DNA from: Cydia pomonella
Taxonomy: Eukaryota > Arthropoda > Insecta > Lepidoptera > Tortricidae
Assembly: GCF_033807575.1 (NCBI RefSeq)
Contig: NC_084704.1
Coordinates: 36,061,968-36,125,967 of the forward strand
DNA length: 64,000 nt
Direction: 5' to 3'
How positions within the stretch are numbered: position 1 is the first letter of the stretch; each line of letters opens with the position of its first letter. The position numbers and the translations under genes were made by a program. A model generated the notes under the pieces. That model had not been told where the DNA came from and did no database searches. It was given only the letters and a program-made list of their open reading frames with translations. Positions 31,766-40,705 of this stretch are shown in pieces.

Positions 31766-31869
31766 TTTCACACACACCAGGGCGGCTACCGGGAAAATCG
31801 AAATTCGTCAATTGCGGACATTTTTCTCTGTCACTCTAATGACGTCTTACTAAGAGTAAAAGAGAAAGA
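31766..31869. repeat. Half of another MITE
   Basis: The tract cagggcggctaccgggaaaa then tcgaaattcgtcaattgcgg and agagtaaaagagaaagat matches a palindromic lepidopteran element I recall, cut by the poly-A end of Rep-C. Only the left half and centre remain. Confidence 0.4.
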
Positions 31870-32228
31870 TTTTTTTATACTACGTCGGTGGCAAACAAGC
31901 ATACGGCCCGCCTGATGGTAAGCAGTCTCCGTAGCCTATGTACGCCTGCAACTCCAGAGGAGTTACATGCGCGTTGCCGACCCTAAACACCCCCCCACCC
32001 CTCGTTGAGCTCTGGCAACCTTACTCACCGACAGGAACACAACACTATGAGTAGGGTCTAGTGTTATTTAGCTGCAGTTTTCTGTAAGGTGGAGGCACTT
32101 CCCCAGTTGGGCTCTGCTCTAGATCTGGAATGACATCCGCTGTGCTGTGCCCTACCACACAAAGCGAGATGACATTCACAATGCCCATACCTCTCTTTTG
32201 GACGTAGTTTAAGGACGTACCTGGGTAG
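31870..32228 (-). mobile_element. Rep-C copy 3, about 360 bp with poly-A tail
   Basis: The longest Rep-C copy. Read on the minus strand it starts near cgtccttaaactacgtccaa, passes ggcattgtgaatgtcatctc, gagcagagcccaactgggg, a G-rich run and gcgcatgtaactcctctgga, and ends acgtagtataaaaaaa. The match to 37526-37850 is nearly full length. The poly-A tail shows retroposition; whether it is a SINE or a truncated LINE 3' end cannot be decided, as no pol III boxes or coding frame are evident. Confidence 0.8.
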
Positions 32229-32574
32229 TTTGTTTGACTTAGTACGCTAACCATACTATTACTTATTCTGTGCCCTAACTACCGTAACTGTTAAAGGGGT
32301 GCATATGCCCCCACATTGCACATAGGGAATACATTTAGCTAGTCGTTTGAAAACTAGATTTGTTGGTTTATAATCTGCATTAGGCATTGCATGGGCAATA
32401 TATTATTTATATTTTATCTCTGACACTTAGAGACTTATACATCTCTAAAGAATTTTAGTATTTTATGGTTTTATTTTTTTATCATAGTTTTTTTTGTGTA
32501 ATTTGACATTTAGAGACAGTATACATCTCTAATAAAGTATTTATTATTTCATAGATTCGATATTTGTAATTGTT
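32229..32574. other. Spacer or LINE 3' UTR
   Basis: AT-rich. The similar pieces tacatctctaaagaatttta and tacatctctaataaagtatt (32437, 32522) suggest a small internal duplication. It may be the upstream part of the LINE end at 32575. Confidence 0.35.
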
Positions 32575-32691
32575 TTTTTTTTTTTAATTTATTGTTTGTA
32601 AAAATGGACATGTAAAAGTGCCCCTGTGGCCTATTTGCTGAATAAATGTTTGATATTTGATATTTGATATTTGATATTTGATATTTGATAA
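32575..32691 (+). repeat. LINE-R 3' end with (tttgata)n tail
   Basis: Reads gtaaaagtgcccctgtggcc then tatttgctgaataaatgttt and five or six copies of gatattt. This is the plus-strand form of the 3' terminus seen at 30829-31000. The short tandem tail instead of poly-A is typical of CR1-like LINEs. Confidence 0.8.
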
Positions 32692-32885
32692 TGGAAATGC
32701 GTATGTACTTACTTTATTAATATGTTGCTGCTTTTCACCAGTTTTAGCCTTAGAATGATAGATAAGATGATGTTTTTAGCGATAAGACCGCCTGTTGTTT
32801 ACCTCTTCTTTATGTGTTGTATTATTTGTACTGTTTCTGTATTGAGGTGTGCAATAAAGTATATTTGTATTGTATTGTATTGTAT
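32692..32885 (+). repeat. LINE 3' end with (gtatt)n tail, RTE-like
   Basis: Has tagataagatgatgttttta then gcgataagaccgcctgttgt and gtgcaataaagtatatttg, then repeats of gtatt ending at 32885. The gcgataagaccgcc block also occurs, inverted, at 1041-1095. Confidence 0.7.
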
Positions 32886-33063
32886 AACGAGGTGGAATCT
32901 CGTATACAGTATACATCTTCATTATGCCCTTCTAAAGGTTACAAGGTTAGATTTAAGGTCTTCGTTCACATAATACGGTTTTTAGCGAATATATATCTAA
33001 TGGTTTCTATTCTTGGTGATACTTCTAGGTAAAAATGTAGTTGTGTAAGTATTTTACACTCAC

Positions 33064-33137
33064 GTGAGAAGCCTTCCCCTAACATCAGAAGCGCCGGACC
33101 GACTCCGTAAGAAGTCAGCGCGTCCATTTTTCCACAT
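33064..33137 (-). CDS. Candidate internal host exon (74 nt)
   Basis: On the minus strand a pyrimidine-rich tract ending tttttttgtttcag (33138-33151) is followed by 74 bases and then a donor, CAC/GTGAGT (33058-33063). Both splice signals are close to consensus. Two frames are open; one reads KMDALTSYGVGPALLMLGEG and continues FS, the other WKNGRADFLRSRSG. The sequence does not recur in the window and is GC-richer than its flanks. I do not recognise the protein. If real, the window lies inside a long gene transcribed on the minus strand. A 74-base intron-flanked match could also be chance. Confidence 0.4.
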
Positions 33138-34024
33138 CTGAAACAAAAAAAACCGTTAGGGAAAAATTGATGCATTTCATGTTATTTACGTGAATAAATT
33201 CCGAAGTGTGATTATGATTGAGCTCAGTTGGTATTAAATATGAAGGAGTACAATATTACTGAAACTTTGATAGAAATACTGAGACAAAACCGAGACGGAT
33301 GGGTATCGAGGGGGGAAGCCTTTATCCAGCAGTTGGACACTAATAAATGGTTCCATATGATTTGAAAAACGTAAGTATCTTCTTCTTCAACCTAGCGTTT
33401 TCCCGGCCTAGCGCCAGGGTCCGCTTTCCTACTTAATCTTAAGTATATCAATTTAAAAAAATAGAGTATGAAGTATTTGTATACAATACTTAAATTTACT
33501 TTTAAACATGGAAATACGAGTAAAAGGGTGAAAGAATATCTAAAATTCTACACATGCCAAATTTGGCACTCTACAACAGCTAATGCTCGTATAAACACAT
33601 GTGACCGCACGCCAAAACCTCAGAACACAAGTAATACCTACCAATCTAGAATCCCAAAGAACCTGCACATACGGGCCTGCAATTTTACAGTATTCCAACT
33701 TTGCAGGATTCCGGGCGCGTACCAGAACAAATCCGATAACGCGTCGCCCAAACTTGCAGACTCAATTTCAAGTGAAAACACGATTACTTCACGCTCCGAA
33801 CAAGGACTGAATCTCTAGTAGGTACCTGAAGTATGTTACATTCGCTTTTTGGACCTAATGTAGTTAGGCTAGTTTCGTTTTAAGTCGATGTGTGACTTAA
33901 AAAAGTTAAAGGAATTTAGTTTGCGACGTTTGGGATTGTATCTCGAATAGTAAGATGTGTTTTTGCAGTTTTATTCGTTGTCTTTTATTGAACATATAAC
34001 GGAAATAAATGTCATATAAAAAAA
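33138..34024. other. Spacer with LINE and SINE relics
   Basis: At 33300-33350 the plus strand encodes WVSRGEAFIQQLD, a relic of an RTE-type C-terminus. At 33380-33440 cttcttcttcaacctagcgt and gtccgctt recall the SINE-A 3' end in minus orientation. A 116-codon frame at 33468-33818 has no family features. Confidence 0.45.
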
Positions 34025-34430
34025 CAGCTAGTGAGCAAGCTCTGCAGTAGCAGAGGCCGCATTCATATAGGCGTCTTCAGTTTACGCGGCTAACGTTCTG
34101 GACCTTGCTTTTTAAAGAGGGGAAATGCGTCCCTCGTAACACATAGGCGCGGGGACGGGCCTGGGATGGTAATGCGGGAATCCCATATAGGCTGATGAGA
34201 TACATAGTTTACCCACTAAAATCCCTCTGTTGCCGCCTCGGTGCTATAGGGCGAGGTCACAGGAACGCCGAAGTGTTCTTCCGCAACCTTGCTAGCGGCC
34301 GTCCGGGCTTGGACTCGACTCGTGGGGAATAGATCACCCCTCCACCTCAGTTGGCGCGTCGATCATACGTCGCGCCCGCCCGCGCAGGGACCATTGTGTA
34401 GGCGGCAGACGTCCCCGAGCCTGAACGCTC
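34025..34430 (-). pseudogene. R1-like LINE 3' end fragment
   Basis: On the minus strand this GC-rich stretch ends with gcgttcctgtgacctc, aggcggcaacagagggattt, tagtgggtaaac, ctcatcagccta, gggattcccgcattaccat and gcatttcccctc. The same blocks in the same order form the 3' end of the 806-bp element at 34714-35519. The sequence upstream codes short pieces such as GVPVTSP but is otherwise broken. Assignment to the R1 clade (R1/TRAS/SART type) rests on my memory of similar 3' UTRs and is inference. Confidence 0.6.
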
Positions 34431-34433
34431 TGG

Positions 34434-34573
34434 CCGCGTAGCCAACGTTCCAATCGTTAACGCTCCGTAGCGTAGCGTAGTCATCTCTCTCTATCAGTCT
34501 TCCATATTAGTGCGCTGTGACAGGTGCGTTTCGTTCGCCACGGAGCGGTTTGATATGTACGTTGGCTACGCGG
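34434..34573. mobile_element. MITE-M copy 1, 140 bp
   Basis: The ends ccgcgtagccaacgt (34434-34448) and acgttggctacgcgg (34559-34573) are perfect 15-base inverted repeats. The centre shares tctctctatca-tcttccata and ttagt with copy 2 at 36510-36652. No coding capacity. Confidence 0.85.
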
Positions 34574-34713
34574 GCTGGACCTCTAGGCTATCCGCCCACA
34601 ACTGAAAAATACAAATCAAAATAATTTGATTTATTCCCTAAGTTGTGCAGTTAAAGTAATTATTTATAAGAACTTCGAACTTTAAGATAAGTCAAATTAG
34701 GTCTAGATACGAT

Positions 34714-35519
34714 CCCCCCGCGGGTTGCCCACCTTGTCGTGGTGGAGGGGCTTAGTAGCCGTGGCTTGGTCACCCACGGTGAAGCGAAGAGGCAACCAGG
34801 GCCGGCCTGTTTGAGGTGCGGGCTGGCCCGAGGAGGACGCTCCAAGTGGGCTTGGTGAGCCCGCTTGTGACGCGTTGGAGGTGGACCGTCGAGGAAGAGG
34901 AGTGTCGGTATTGCGGTGAGCCGTTCTCCCTATCCTCGACGGCCGAGGTGGGATCGCAGGGGAAGAGGCGTGATGGTATCACGATGCGCCACTCTCCCTA
35001 TCCCCTGCGACCTTGGCGGGGCCGTTCCGCAGTAGCGGCGTTGGTGGGGCTGCAGAGGAAGAGGAGTGTCGGTGTTACGGTGTGCCGTTCTCCCTGTCCT
35101 CTGCAGCCCAGTTGTGGTTTGCGGCAGAACCATGGACCTCATCTGCCGACGGGCGCTGGGAGTTTTCTGGCGCCCGTGGCCTCCTTGTGGCGGGCTCGGG
35201 GGGGTCCGCTACACTGCAGGACGGAGGCCGAGAAGGAAAGCGCGTCGAACCATCTGGCGCGCCTAGCGTTAAGGGCCTTCGGGCATTTGCGAAGGAGCCG
35301 CTCGCGGGCGGCTGCCGCCGGTGGGGTCGCGGATGAGTACGCAAGCGTTCCTGTAACCCCACCAATAAGGCGGCGAGGTGGCATATGGGGGGTTTTTAGT
35401 GGGTATACCGTCGGCCTCATTAGCCTAGACGGGAGTCCCACATAACCACTCGGGTTACCCCCCGCACCCGGGTGGTATGCGGAATGCATTTTCCCCCCTA
35501 GAAAAAAAAAAAAAAAAAA
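34714..35519 (+). mobile_element. 806-bp GC-rich poly-A retroposon with 14-bp target duplication (SIDE-like)
   Basis: The element begins ccccccgcgggttgcccacc and ends with A18 (35502-35519). It is flanked by perfect copies of ggtctagatacgat at 34700-34713 and 35520-35533. The 3' region (about 35335-35501) matches the R1-like 3' end at 34025-34260 block for block, including tttttagtgggta, cctcattagcct, gggagtcccacat and gcattttcccc. The 5' half holds a chain of hairpins (see 34886-35108). A 209-codon frame (34816-35445) crosses it but is Arg/Gly/Ser-rich with no domain, and several other frames are equally open, as expected of GC-rich noncoding DNA. I infer a short, internally deleted LINE derivative mobilised in trans by the parent's machinery. 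Confidence 0.85.
34886..35108 (+). repeat. Three tandem-like hairpins with covarying stems
   Basis: Hairpin 1: ccgtcgagga (34886-34895) pairs with tcctcgacgg (34933-34942). Hairpin 2: tcgcagggga (34954-34963) pairs with tcccctgcga (35001-35010). Hairpin 3: ggctgcagagga (35048-35059) pairs with tcctctgcagcc (35097-35108). Each stem is perfect but differs in sequence, while the inner edge (agagg...ctccct) is conserved. Hairpins 1 and 3 share a loop with cgg...ccg pairing. Hairpin 2 instead has ggcg...cgcc and tgat/atca. Two more stems lie upstream: ccgtgg/ccacgg (34759-34779) and gcgggct/agcccgc (34818-34864). The DNA is paired as an RNA would be. Confidence 0.88.
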
Positions 35520-35657
35520 GGTCTAGATACGATATGGATCGGATATATAAGTGTCAAAAGTAAAGTTTTTGTTTGAGGAACGTCACTTTTGACACTGACT
35601 TAGCCAATCTATATCGTATTTAGACTTAATACTTGACGTATCTTACGAATCAGGCCG

Positions 35658-36509
35658 TGGCGCAGAGTTTAATTCAAAGACGAGACTGGCATTATTACAG
35701 TCGTTTTATATGTGAAGTGCATATTCGCTTTTAAGCAGATAAGGTTTTGAAAGTAATTGTGAAATAAATCAGACTGATTTACATGACTCGCGTGATGTGA
35801 AAGCTGCGGAAAGTTCCGATAAAGCTGGAAAAAATCTCGAAAAGAAAAGGAATTTCAGCAAAATATCACGAAAACAATGAAAACTTTAATTTTGGATTGG
35901 TGAAGTTTCCAATTTTTTTCCATGTGGAAATTTCGGAAACATTCCGACAGCACTGATGTGCTTACTGATGTAGGCGCGCCAAATCGCAAGGCATGCTAAG
36001 CGATCTGATATACTGTCTTGTCAAAAAAATCAAGAAAGAAATCACATTTTATATGCTTCTTCTACAAAAAAAAACATTGCTCCGTTACTACCTACCCAAG
36101 TAAAACCAAGCTCCAATTTTATCCCACAAAAAACTATTATGAAAATCCCGCAATATCCCGTTTAAATTATATAGCGCATGTTTTATTCATGGGCGAAGGT
36201 AAAGTTGGGCAATAGTGAGACTAGCTAAGAACTTGCCGCGATAGGTTCAATTTGCATTTTAATTGGGGCCGTCGAAGCCTCGCGGACGCCATTAAAAACA
36301 CTTTTAATTATCGGGTTAAGCGGGCGCGTGTCACACCGCAGTGTCTGGTCTGATGAGTCAGGTAAAAAAGGAATGGCTAGTTTTGGGGCACTATTTTAGT
36401 GAGTATATAATAAAGTACCTTTAAAATGTAGACTTAGACTGATTTATTCATTCTTAATCTACGCCGATAACACTATCTGTACAAGATCATCGCGTGCGCT
36501 AACTCCTGC
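35658..36509. other. Spacer, nothing coding recognised
   Basis: At 35800-35950 there are repeat-like alternations of gaaa and ttcc (gaaagttccg, ggaaatttcggaaa) reminiscent of a dispersed repeat. The rest is anonymous. Confidence 0.4.
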
Positions 36510-36652
36510 CGGCCTAGCCAAAGTGACAATCGCTATAGCTTCGACAACAAAACGCTTTGTGTCTCTCTATCACTCTTCCATATTAGTACGACAGTGACAG
36601 TTGGTTTCGATCGCTACGGAGCGTAAGCGATTTGTACGTTGGCTATGCGGCC
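36510..36652. mobile_element. MITE-M copy 2
   Basis: Ends ggcctagccaaagt and acgttggctatgcggcc; the right end is well preserved and the left is diverged. It shares tctctctatcactcttccat and attagt with copy 1 at 34434-34573. Confidence 0.78.
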
Positions 36653-37253
36653 ATTCGAGATATCGTCATATGCTGATAATATATGCTGACCGCCACAGCT
36701 AGCTGTAAACGCAGTACATTAAACATTGCTCGTCACCCTACATTTTAATCCGCTAGATACGACTTTTAAGCAGATTTAAGGGGTGATTTGTAGCAACGGA
36801 TATATGGATATATGGGCTCGCAGAACTTCACAGACTGAAAAAATCCTCAGTTCTAGCATCATCGCCAATCTACATATAGTACTAAAAATTCTGTACAAGA
36901 AAAAATACATAAAGTTATGTTATAGGTGGTCTTATTCGAGACCGCCCTAAAAAAGTTTAAATGTGTATTTTTGACCGCATTTAGAGGCTAATAAAATGTC
37001 ATACAGACTTTACTGGAATAGGTCTTGTTTTGGAGGTAATGACAAATCTGTATTTTCCGGTAATGTCAACGAGTAACTTGCTTATATGGAAGGCTATGCA
37101 ATTCTGCGTCTCTTTATTGTTGTGAATGTGTGTGTTCAATTTTTGTTTTATCTTTGACAAAAAATGTTTAGCATATTGTGGTAAAATCGCAAGATATTTT
37201 CTTCTTGTTAACATCGGTGACATTCAGCTGTAGTCAAGTAGCTGCTAGTAAGG
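36653..37253. other. Spacer, nothing recognised
   Basis: AT-rich with a 74-codon minus frame (36999-37223) without family features. Confidence 0.45.
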
Positions 37254-37255
37254 TA

Positions 37256-37475
37256 CAGTCAGCATCAAAAGTAGCGGATGAAACAACGCGCCAAAAGTAT
37301 CTGATATTCCGGATAACTTTTCCAAATGTAGATTTATTTCTAGAATTCGCGTTCAAAAGTATATCTTTTACAGTCTTTGTTGTTCTATATTAAACACATC
37401 ACTTTTTGTTAAGCTGTTGAAGAATGGTAGATACTTATGAAGCGTTATTTGATCCGCTACTTTTGATGCTGACTG
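37256..37475. mobile_element. MITE-N copy 1, 220 bp, TA target site
   Basis: Perfect terminal inverted repeats of 24 bases (cagtcagcatcaaaagtagc plus ggat at the left; atcc then gctacttttgatgctgactg at the right), flanked by TA at 37254-37255 and 37476-37477. The TA site and TIR design fit a Tc1/mariner-type non-autonomous element. A truncated second copy is at 50366-50525. No transposase frame. Confidence 0.88.
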
Positions 37476-37525
37476 TACTAGCAAAATAAATTAGTACCAC
37501 TGAAAATCCCGGACCCGGGTAAGTC

Positions 37526-37850
37526 CTTTTTGGACCCGGGTACGTCCTTAAACTACGTCCAAAAGAGAGGTATGGGCATTGTGAATGTCATCTCGCTTTG
37601 TGTGGTAGGGCACAGCCAGTGGATGTCATTCCAGATCTAGAGCAGAGCCCAACTGGGGATGTACTCTCCTCATAGTGTTGTGTTCCTGCCGGTGAGTAAG
37701 GTTGCCATAGCTCAACGAGGGGGGGGGGCGGGTTTAGGGTCGGCAACACGCATGTAACTCCTCTGGAGTTGCAGGCGAACATAGGCTATGGAGACTGCTT
37801 ACCATCAGACGGGCCGTATGCTTGTTTGCCATCGACTTAGTATTAAAAAA
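37526..37850 (+). mobile_element. Rep-C copy 4, nearly full length
   Basis: Plus-strand version of 31870-32228: gtccttaaactacgtccaaa, gaggtatgggcattgtgaat, catagtgttgtgttcctgcc, a run of 10 G at 37719-37728, gtaactcctctggagttgca, and the end gacttagtattaaaaaaaaa. It has the poly-A tail, but no clear flanking duplication. Small internal differences from the other copy include a deletion near 37660. Confidence 0.8.
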
Positions 37851-38398
37851 AAATCCGCAACATGGCGAAGACCAAATAAAATCTTGTAATGGTATAAAAG
37901 AAAGCGTTATTGACACACGGTGTGATAGCGGCCGTGTTCGCTTTAACTTAGCAATTGCGCTCGTTACGCTCACGTCAGATGCGAGCGTGATTATTCCGAG
38001 CCATGCTCATCCCGCGCCCTATCTGTTTGTTCCTGCGCACAGACCATAATCTGATACTGTGATATAATTTTATGTAGGCGCTCGGCCCACGACAATCCGA
38101 CACCCCAGCAATCCGACAAACAGCAACTCCGGTGACCCGCTCTAATACGACAGTTACACAGCCAAACGCTGGATTACAGAGCAGTATGTAGAATTCTATT
38201 TTATATATAAAGCAATATCCATAGTCGGAAGTACAAACATCCGGCATAGAGGGACCATTTCAGGCGTCGGATTAACGAGCACCTACTCTGCAAGATTTTG
38301 CCCACAACTTCTTTTACGTGGAATAATTAATAATAAATTTCACCTCCCCCCTATTTTCAATCTCATAAGGGTTGATCTCCGTGATAAAAATTATTCTA
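37851..38398. other. Spacer with a GC-richer tract
   Basis: The stretch 37920-38130 is GC-richer and not repeated here. Frames of 75-90 codons on both strands look like chance. Confidence 0.35.
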
Positions 38399-38645
38399 CC
38401 CGATTCGAAGAATGAGATACGATAAGTTCTCATTAAGATATCGTTTGAATGTCGTATAATTGACAGAAGCAATTCGATTCGGGCAACCAATGTCACTTTG
38501 ACGTTAGAAATATCGTAGATAGATCTTATTGGCATCACAGCGGAATCGAAATAAATGTCAATTTTGACATGTCGTTTAGTTAACGATCTTTTAAAGATCT
38601 TTCCAAGATCTTAAATGTGTCTTAATCATTCTTCGAATCGGGCCG
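38399..38645. mobile_element. MITE-F copy 2
   Basis: Starts cccgattcgaagaatgagat and ends atcattcttcgaatcgggcc(g). Interior blocks tgtcgtataattgacagaag, gcaaccaatgtcactttgac and tgtcaattttgacatgtcgt match copies at 22701 and 61306. The left end has lost its first two bases, so the 4-bp duplication cannot be seen. Confidence 0.8.
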
Positions 38646-38770
38646 TATGTCCTTTCCCAGGACTCGAACTATCTCCGTACCTAACGGACTGATAAATACT
38701 AAAAGTTATTATTTTTCGCATTTATTTTATAATATAGAGCAATAAGTAAGCATAGAGTGCTCACTCCATA

Positions 38771-39061
38771 CATCAGTTTGGTTACCAAAACGCTTTTTAT
38801 TTTCATAGTCAACATCTAGCATCGAGAACGGAATTATCAGTACTGCTACTTGGCAATAGATGTTGCGACGAACGAAAAGTCTAATGCTCAACAATTTTCA
38901 GCTAATATTACGGATTAACCCAAACTTTATTTTCAACTCCATCTGCTTGTAAATTAGTTGAAAATTGTTGACCAATACAATTTTCGTCAGTCGCGACACC
39001 CGATGCTAGATGCTAGATGTCGACTACGAAAATAATAAACGGTTTGATAACAAAACTGATG
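38771..39061. mobile_element. Foldback element, about 290 bp, TA-flanked
   Basis: The left arm catcagtttggttaccaaaa, then cgctttttattttcatagtc and aacatctagcatcg, is mirrored by the right arm (39001-39061). A second inverted pair inside is caacaattttcagctaat with attagttgaaaattgttg. TA lies on both sides (38769-38770, 39062-39063). The right arm contains a small duplication, gatgctagatgctagatg. Confidence 0.78.
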
Positions 39062-39063
39062 TA

Positions 39064-39834
39064 ATCTGTGTTACTTTTCCTCTATGGTAGGGATAATGTT
39101 TTTTTTAATGTAGCCAAGTACACCGCGAAAATCATTGGTTGTACTTAAAGTCTATATAAATCTTTAAAATGTTCACCTTATGGATGCACGCGATTCGCAC
39201 TGCGACGTGCTTTTTTTTTATTGGATAAAGGTTGTGCTGATGCGGTTTAGACCCGCGCATGCTTACCTTAGAGATGTTTATTCAGATTTAAGCAATAGTA
39301 TATAGTATAAATAGATATGCAGGAAGTGAGTTTTACTCCTTAGCCGTTTGCTTAACAAAGCCGGAAGCTAAGTGTCATGTTCATATTATCAATAACAAAA
39401 TCTAGTTGAGATTATTTAGCTTTGAATAGGAAAACGACATCTATGAACATTATATAAAATTGTTTCTACATTCACTGAACTAGGCATTATTTTTTAACCA
39501 ATTTAGAAGCTGTCAATTTCAGCAACACAGGTTTCCACTTTGACGCAAAAAACGTCAGCGAACTGTAGCTCGCTTTTTAAAACATGTTTGATGTTTAGAT
39601 ACGGTAATTATTTGGGGTCCACTTCGGAATGTTTTATGAACTTGCAGAATTCATTATTATTTACTGAAACGGGACTTTATCGAGATACTTCAGACGAGAG
39701 TCTGTGTCTGGTAAGACTCAAACTTTGAACAGGTTCAAAGTTTTAGTCAACATTTTGCATGTTTATCGAAGTTTTTTATATTTTATTCGGCGCGACCTAG
39801 GTTTGAACGCACTTTTTTTGGCCACCAATTAAGG
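39064..39834. other. Spacer, nothing recognised
   Basis: AT-rich, with one 62-codon plus frame (39540-39728) lacking family features. Confidence 0.45.
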
Positions 39835-39992
39835 TTTCGAGACGACATTTTCTCGTGGTCTCAAAGAAAGACTGGCCAGAGTTGACACAAACAAGCTGTA
39901 AGAGTATTTCAAACTACCCACAACTGATCTTGTTTATTCACTTAAACGTCATAGTATATTAAAATCGTGAAAGTTTAAATCATCAGTGTCTT
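39835..39992 (+). repeat. Half copy of foldback FB-K
   Basis: The tract cgagacgacattttctcgtg, gtctcaaagaaagactggcc and later cgtgaaagtttaaatca-cagtgt matches one arm and the downstream flank of 55822-56032, with many changes. The partner arm is missing. Confidence 0.5.
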
Positions 39993-40589
39993 GCAGAATT
40001 CATTAGAGTAATTTAAATAAAAAAATAGTACGAGTTTTAGGATTAACGTAAAATCATTGTAATACTTATTTTTTATCGCAATTTAAACGTACATTGCAAA
40101 CAACCAAGCTCTACTAACAAGCACGGACCAAATTGCCCGTGCGACTTATATACTGTCTGTGGCACCTTTTGGCGCCATTCCGTTACGTTGGTAGCGAGGG
40201 AAAATGGCGGATCGGTTACCAGCTGTTTCTTAAAAGCATGCGGAAATACTTTTGAATTGCTGTGTTGTTTGAAAATGGCACAGCAGGTGCAAGCTTGAAA
40301 TTAATACTAACAACATGTAATTCTATTCCTTGTGAGGGTTTCGCAAGTAGGTATAAATACTTGACTGCCAAAAAAGGTTCCTTTTTTAAGAATCATTTAT
40401 AAGAAAATATGTTTATTAAACTTATCTATGTTATTTCAGGGACTAATCTGGATAAGTATATATGGTTTGAAAATAAATTAATCACGTCGGCAAAGTGGCT
40501 ATATGAATATAATTCTTAAATGTTTTGAAAAGTACACATAAATGGAGGAATTAATTTTGTTGCTTCACCTCCAACAAAAATCAAACATT
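39993..40589. other. Spacer, nothing recognised
   Basis: A GC-richer patch lies at 40120-40215. No repeat or coding match. Confidence 0.45.
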
Positions 40590-40705
40590 CAAGAAAAGAG
40601 CGCATCTTGCAGGCCAGCAACGCACTTGTAACCCTTTCTGGCGTTGAGCTACGGTAATATCTTAATACCATCACGATTTGACTACTTGTTTGCCTGCTAT
40701 ATCAT
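40590..40705 (+). repeat. LINE-E 3' fragment
   Basis: Has ttcaagaaaagagcgcatct, ggccagcaacgcacttgtaa, gctacggtaatatctta and cttgtttgcctgctatatca in LINE-E order. Noncoding by now. Confidence 0.6.

Larger units (their letters stand above)
34674..35657. mobile_element. MITE-G copy 3, split by an 806-bp insertion
   Basis: The left arm ttcgaactttaagataagtc plus aaattaggtctagatacgat continues after the insertion at 35520 with gatatggatcggatatataa, gtgtcaaaagtaaag and the right arm cttgacgtatcttacgaatc. Without the insertion and one target copy it is a normal MITE-G of about 165 bp. Confidence 0.85.

Noticed and set aside
34816..35445. 209-codon ORF as a gene
   Set aside because: It lies inside the GC-rich retroposon, where several frames on both strands are equally open; composition is Arg/Gly/Ser-rich and it crosses the structured hairpins.
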